Assembly: GCA_023135255.1 (NCBI GenBank) | Contig: JAGLTN010000530.1 | Span: forward strand, 1 to 5,465 | Direction: 5' to 3' | Source: Planctomycetota bacterium | GTDB taxonomy: Bacteria > Planctomycetota > Phycisphaerae > Sedimentisphaerales > Anaerobacaceae | DNA length: 5,465 nucleotides | Shown here: positions 5,425-5,465 of the stretch, one piece after another | Layout of the letters: each line of letters begins with the position of its first letter | Numbering within the stretch: the stretch's first letter is position 1 | Program-made: the position numbers and the translations under genes | The notes under the pieces: generated by a model | Told to the model about the DNA's origin: nothing | Seen by the model: the letters and a program-made list of their open reading frames with translations, nothing else | Databases searched by the model: none

Positions 5425-5465
5425 ATGGATAGAGAATTATTAAATACTAAAGTTGTCAGAGAAAT
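5425..5465 (+). CDS. Start of an unidentified ORF, truncated by the window end
   Basis: An ATG at 5425 opens a frame beginning MDRELLNTKVVRE and remains open to the last base (13 full codons). A weak Shine-Dalgarno-like GGCAGG lies at 5415-5420, four bases before the ATG. Support comes mainly from position: it follows a good promoter by a sensible leader length and lies divergent to csrA. Too little is visible to suggest a family or function, and chance openness over this length is quite possible. Confidence 0.45.
   Translation, partial: MDRELLNTKVVRE

Overview
The window looks like chromosomal DNA of a planctomycete (Planctomycetota, plausibly of the Phycisphaerae/Sedimentisphaerales type). 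This is inferred from the architecture: a BlaI/BlaR1 pair whose membrane protease carries a very long modular tail, ending in a pseudopilin-tail-like 'NDG' segment of a kind I associate with planctomycete proteins. Base composition is moderate. No gene is recognised well enough to name a species.

Layout, left to right: (1) the 3' two-thirds of a tRNA, best read as tRNA-Val(GAC), followed by its intrinsic terminator (63-95). (2) A regulatory intergenic region (96-266) with a sigma70-like promoter, TTGACT-N17-TAGATT. Its spacer is filled exactly by a perfect dyad TACGAA-N4-TTCGTA, and a second, near-perfect copy lies 31 bp upstream. (3) A two-gene operon with a TAA/ATG junction: a BlaI/MecI-type winged-helix repressor (267-650) and a 1438-residue M56 metallopeptidase (651-4967). 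(4) A strong plus-strand hairpin terminator (5025-5053) whose 3' arm lies inside the end of the convergent csrA gene. (5) csrA on the minus strand (5034-5219). (6) A 205-bp intergenic region with a good plus-strand promoter (5358-5385) reading into an ORF that runs off the right edge (5425-).

The first two genes should work as a signal-transduction cassette: the repressor sits on the paired dyads, the membrane protease senses something outside the cytoplasm, and protease activation leads to repressor loss and derepression of the operon itself. No beta-lactamase or penicillin-binding sensor domain is present. In its place the protease carries about 1085 extracytoplasmic residues: a tandem duplication of an 81-residue-period module (about 66% identity), an uncharacterised 'FDIDTGKW' module, a second more diverged tandem duplication (about 35% identity over its core), a beta-rich module possibly of the LolA-like type, and the pseudopilin-tail-like C-terminus. 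The main point of interest is therefore a BlaR1-like sensor-protease with an unknown, repeat-built sensor and no recognisable target gene in the window other than its own operon.

The csrA gene and the edge ORF appear to be an independent neighbouring transcription unit or units.
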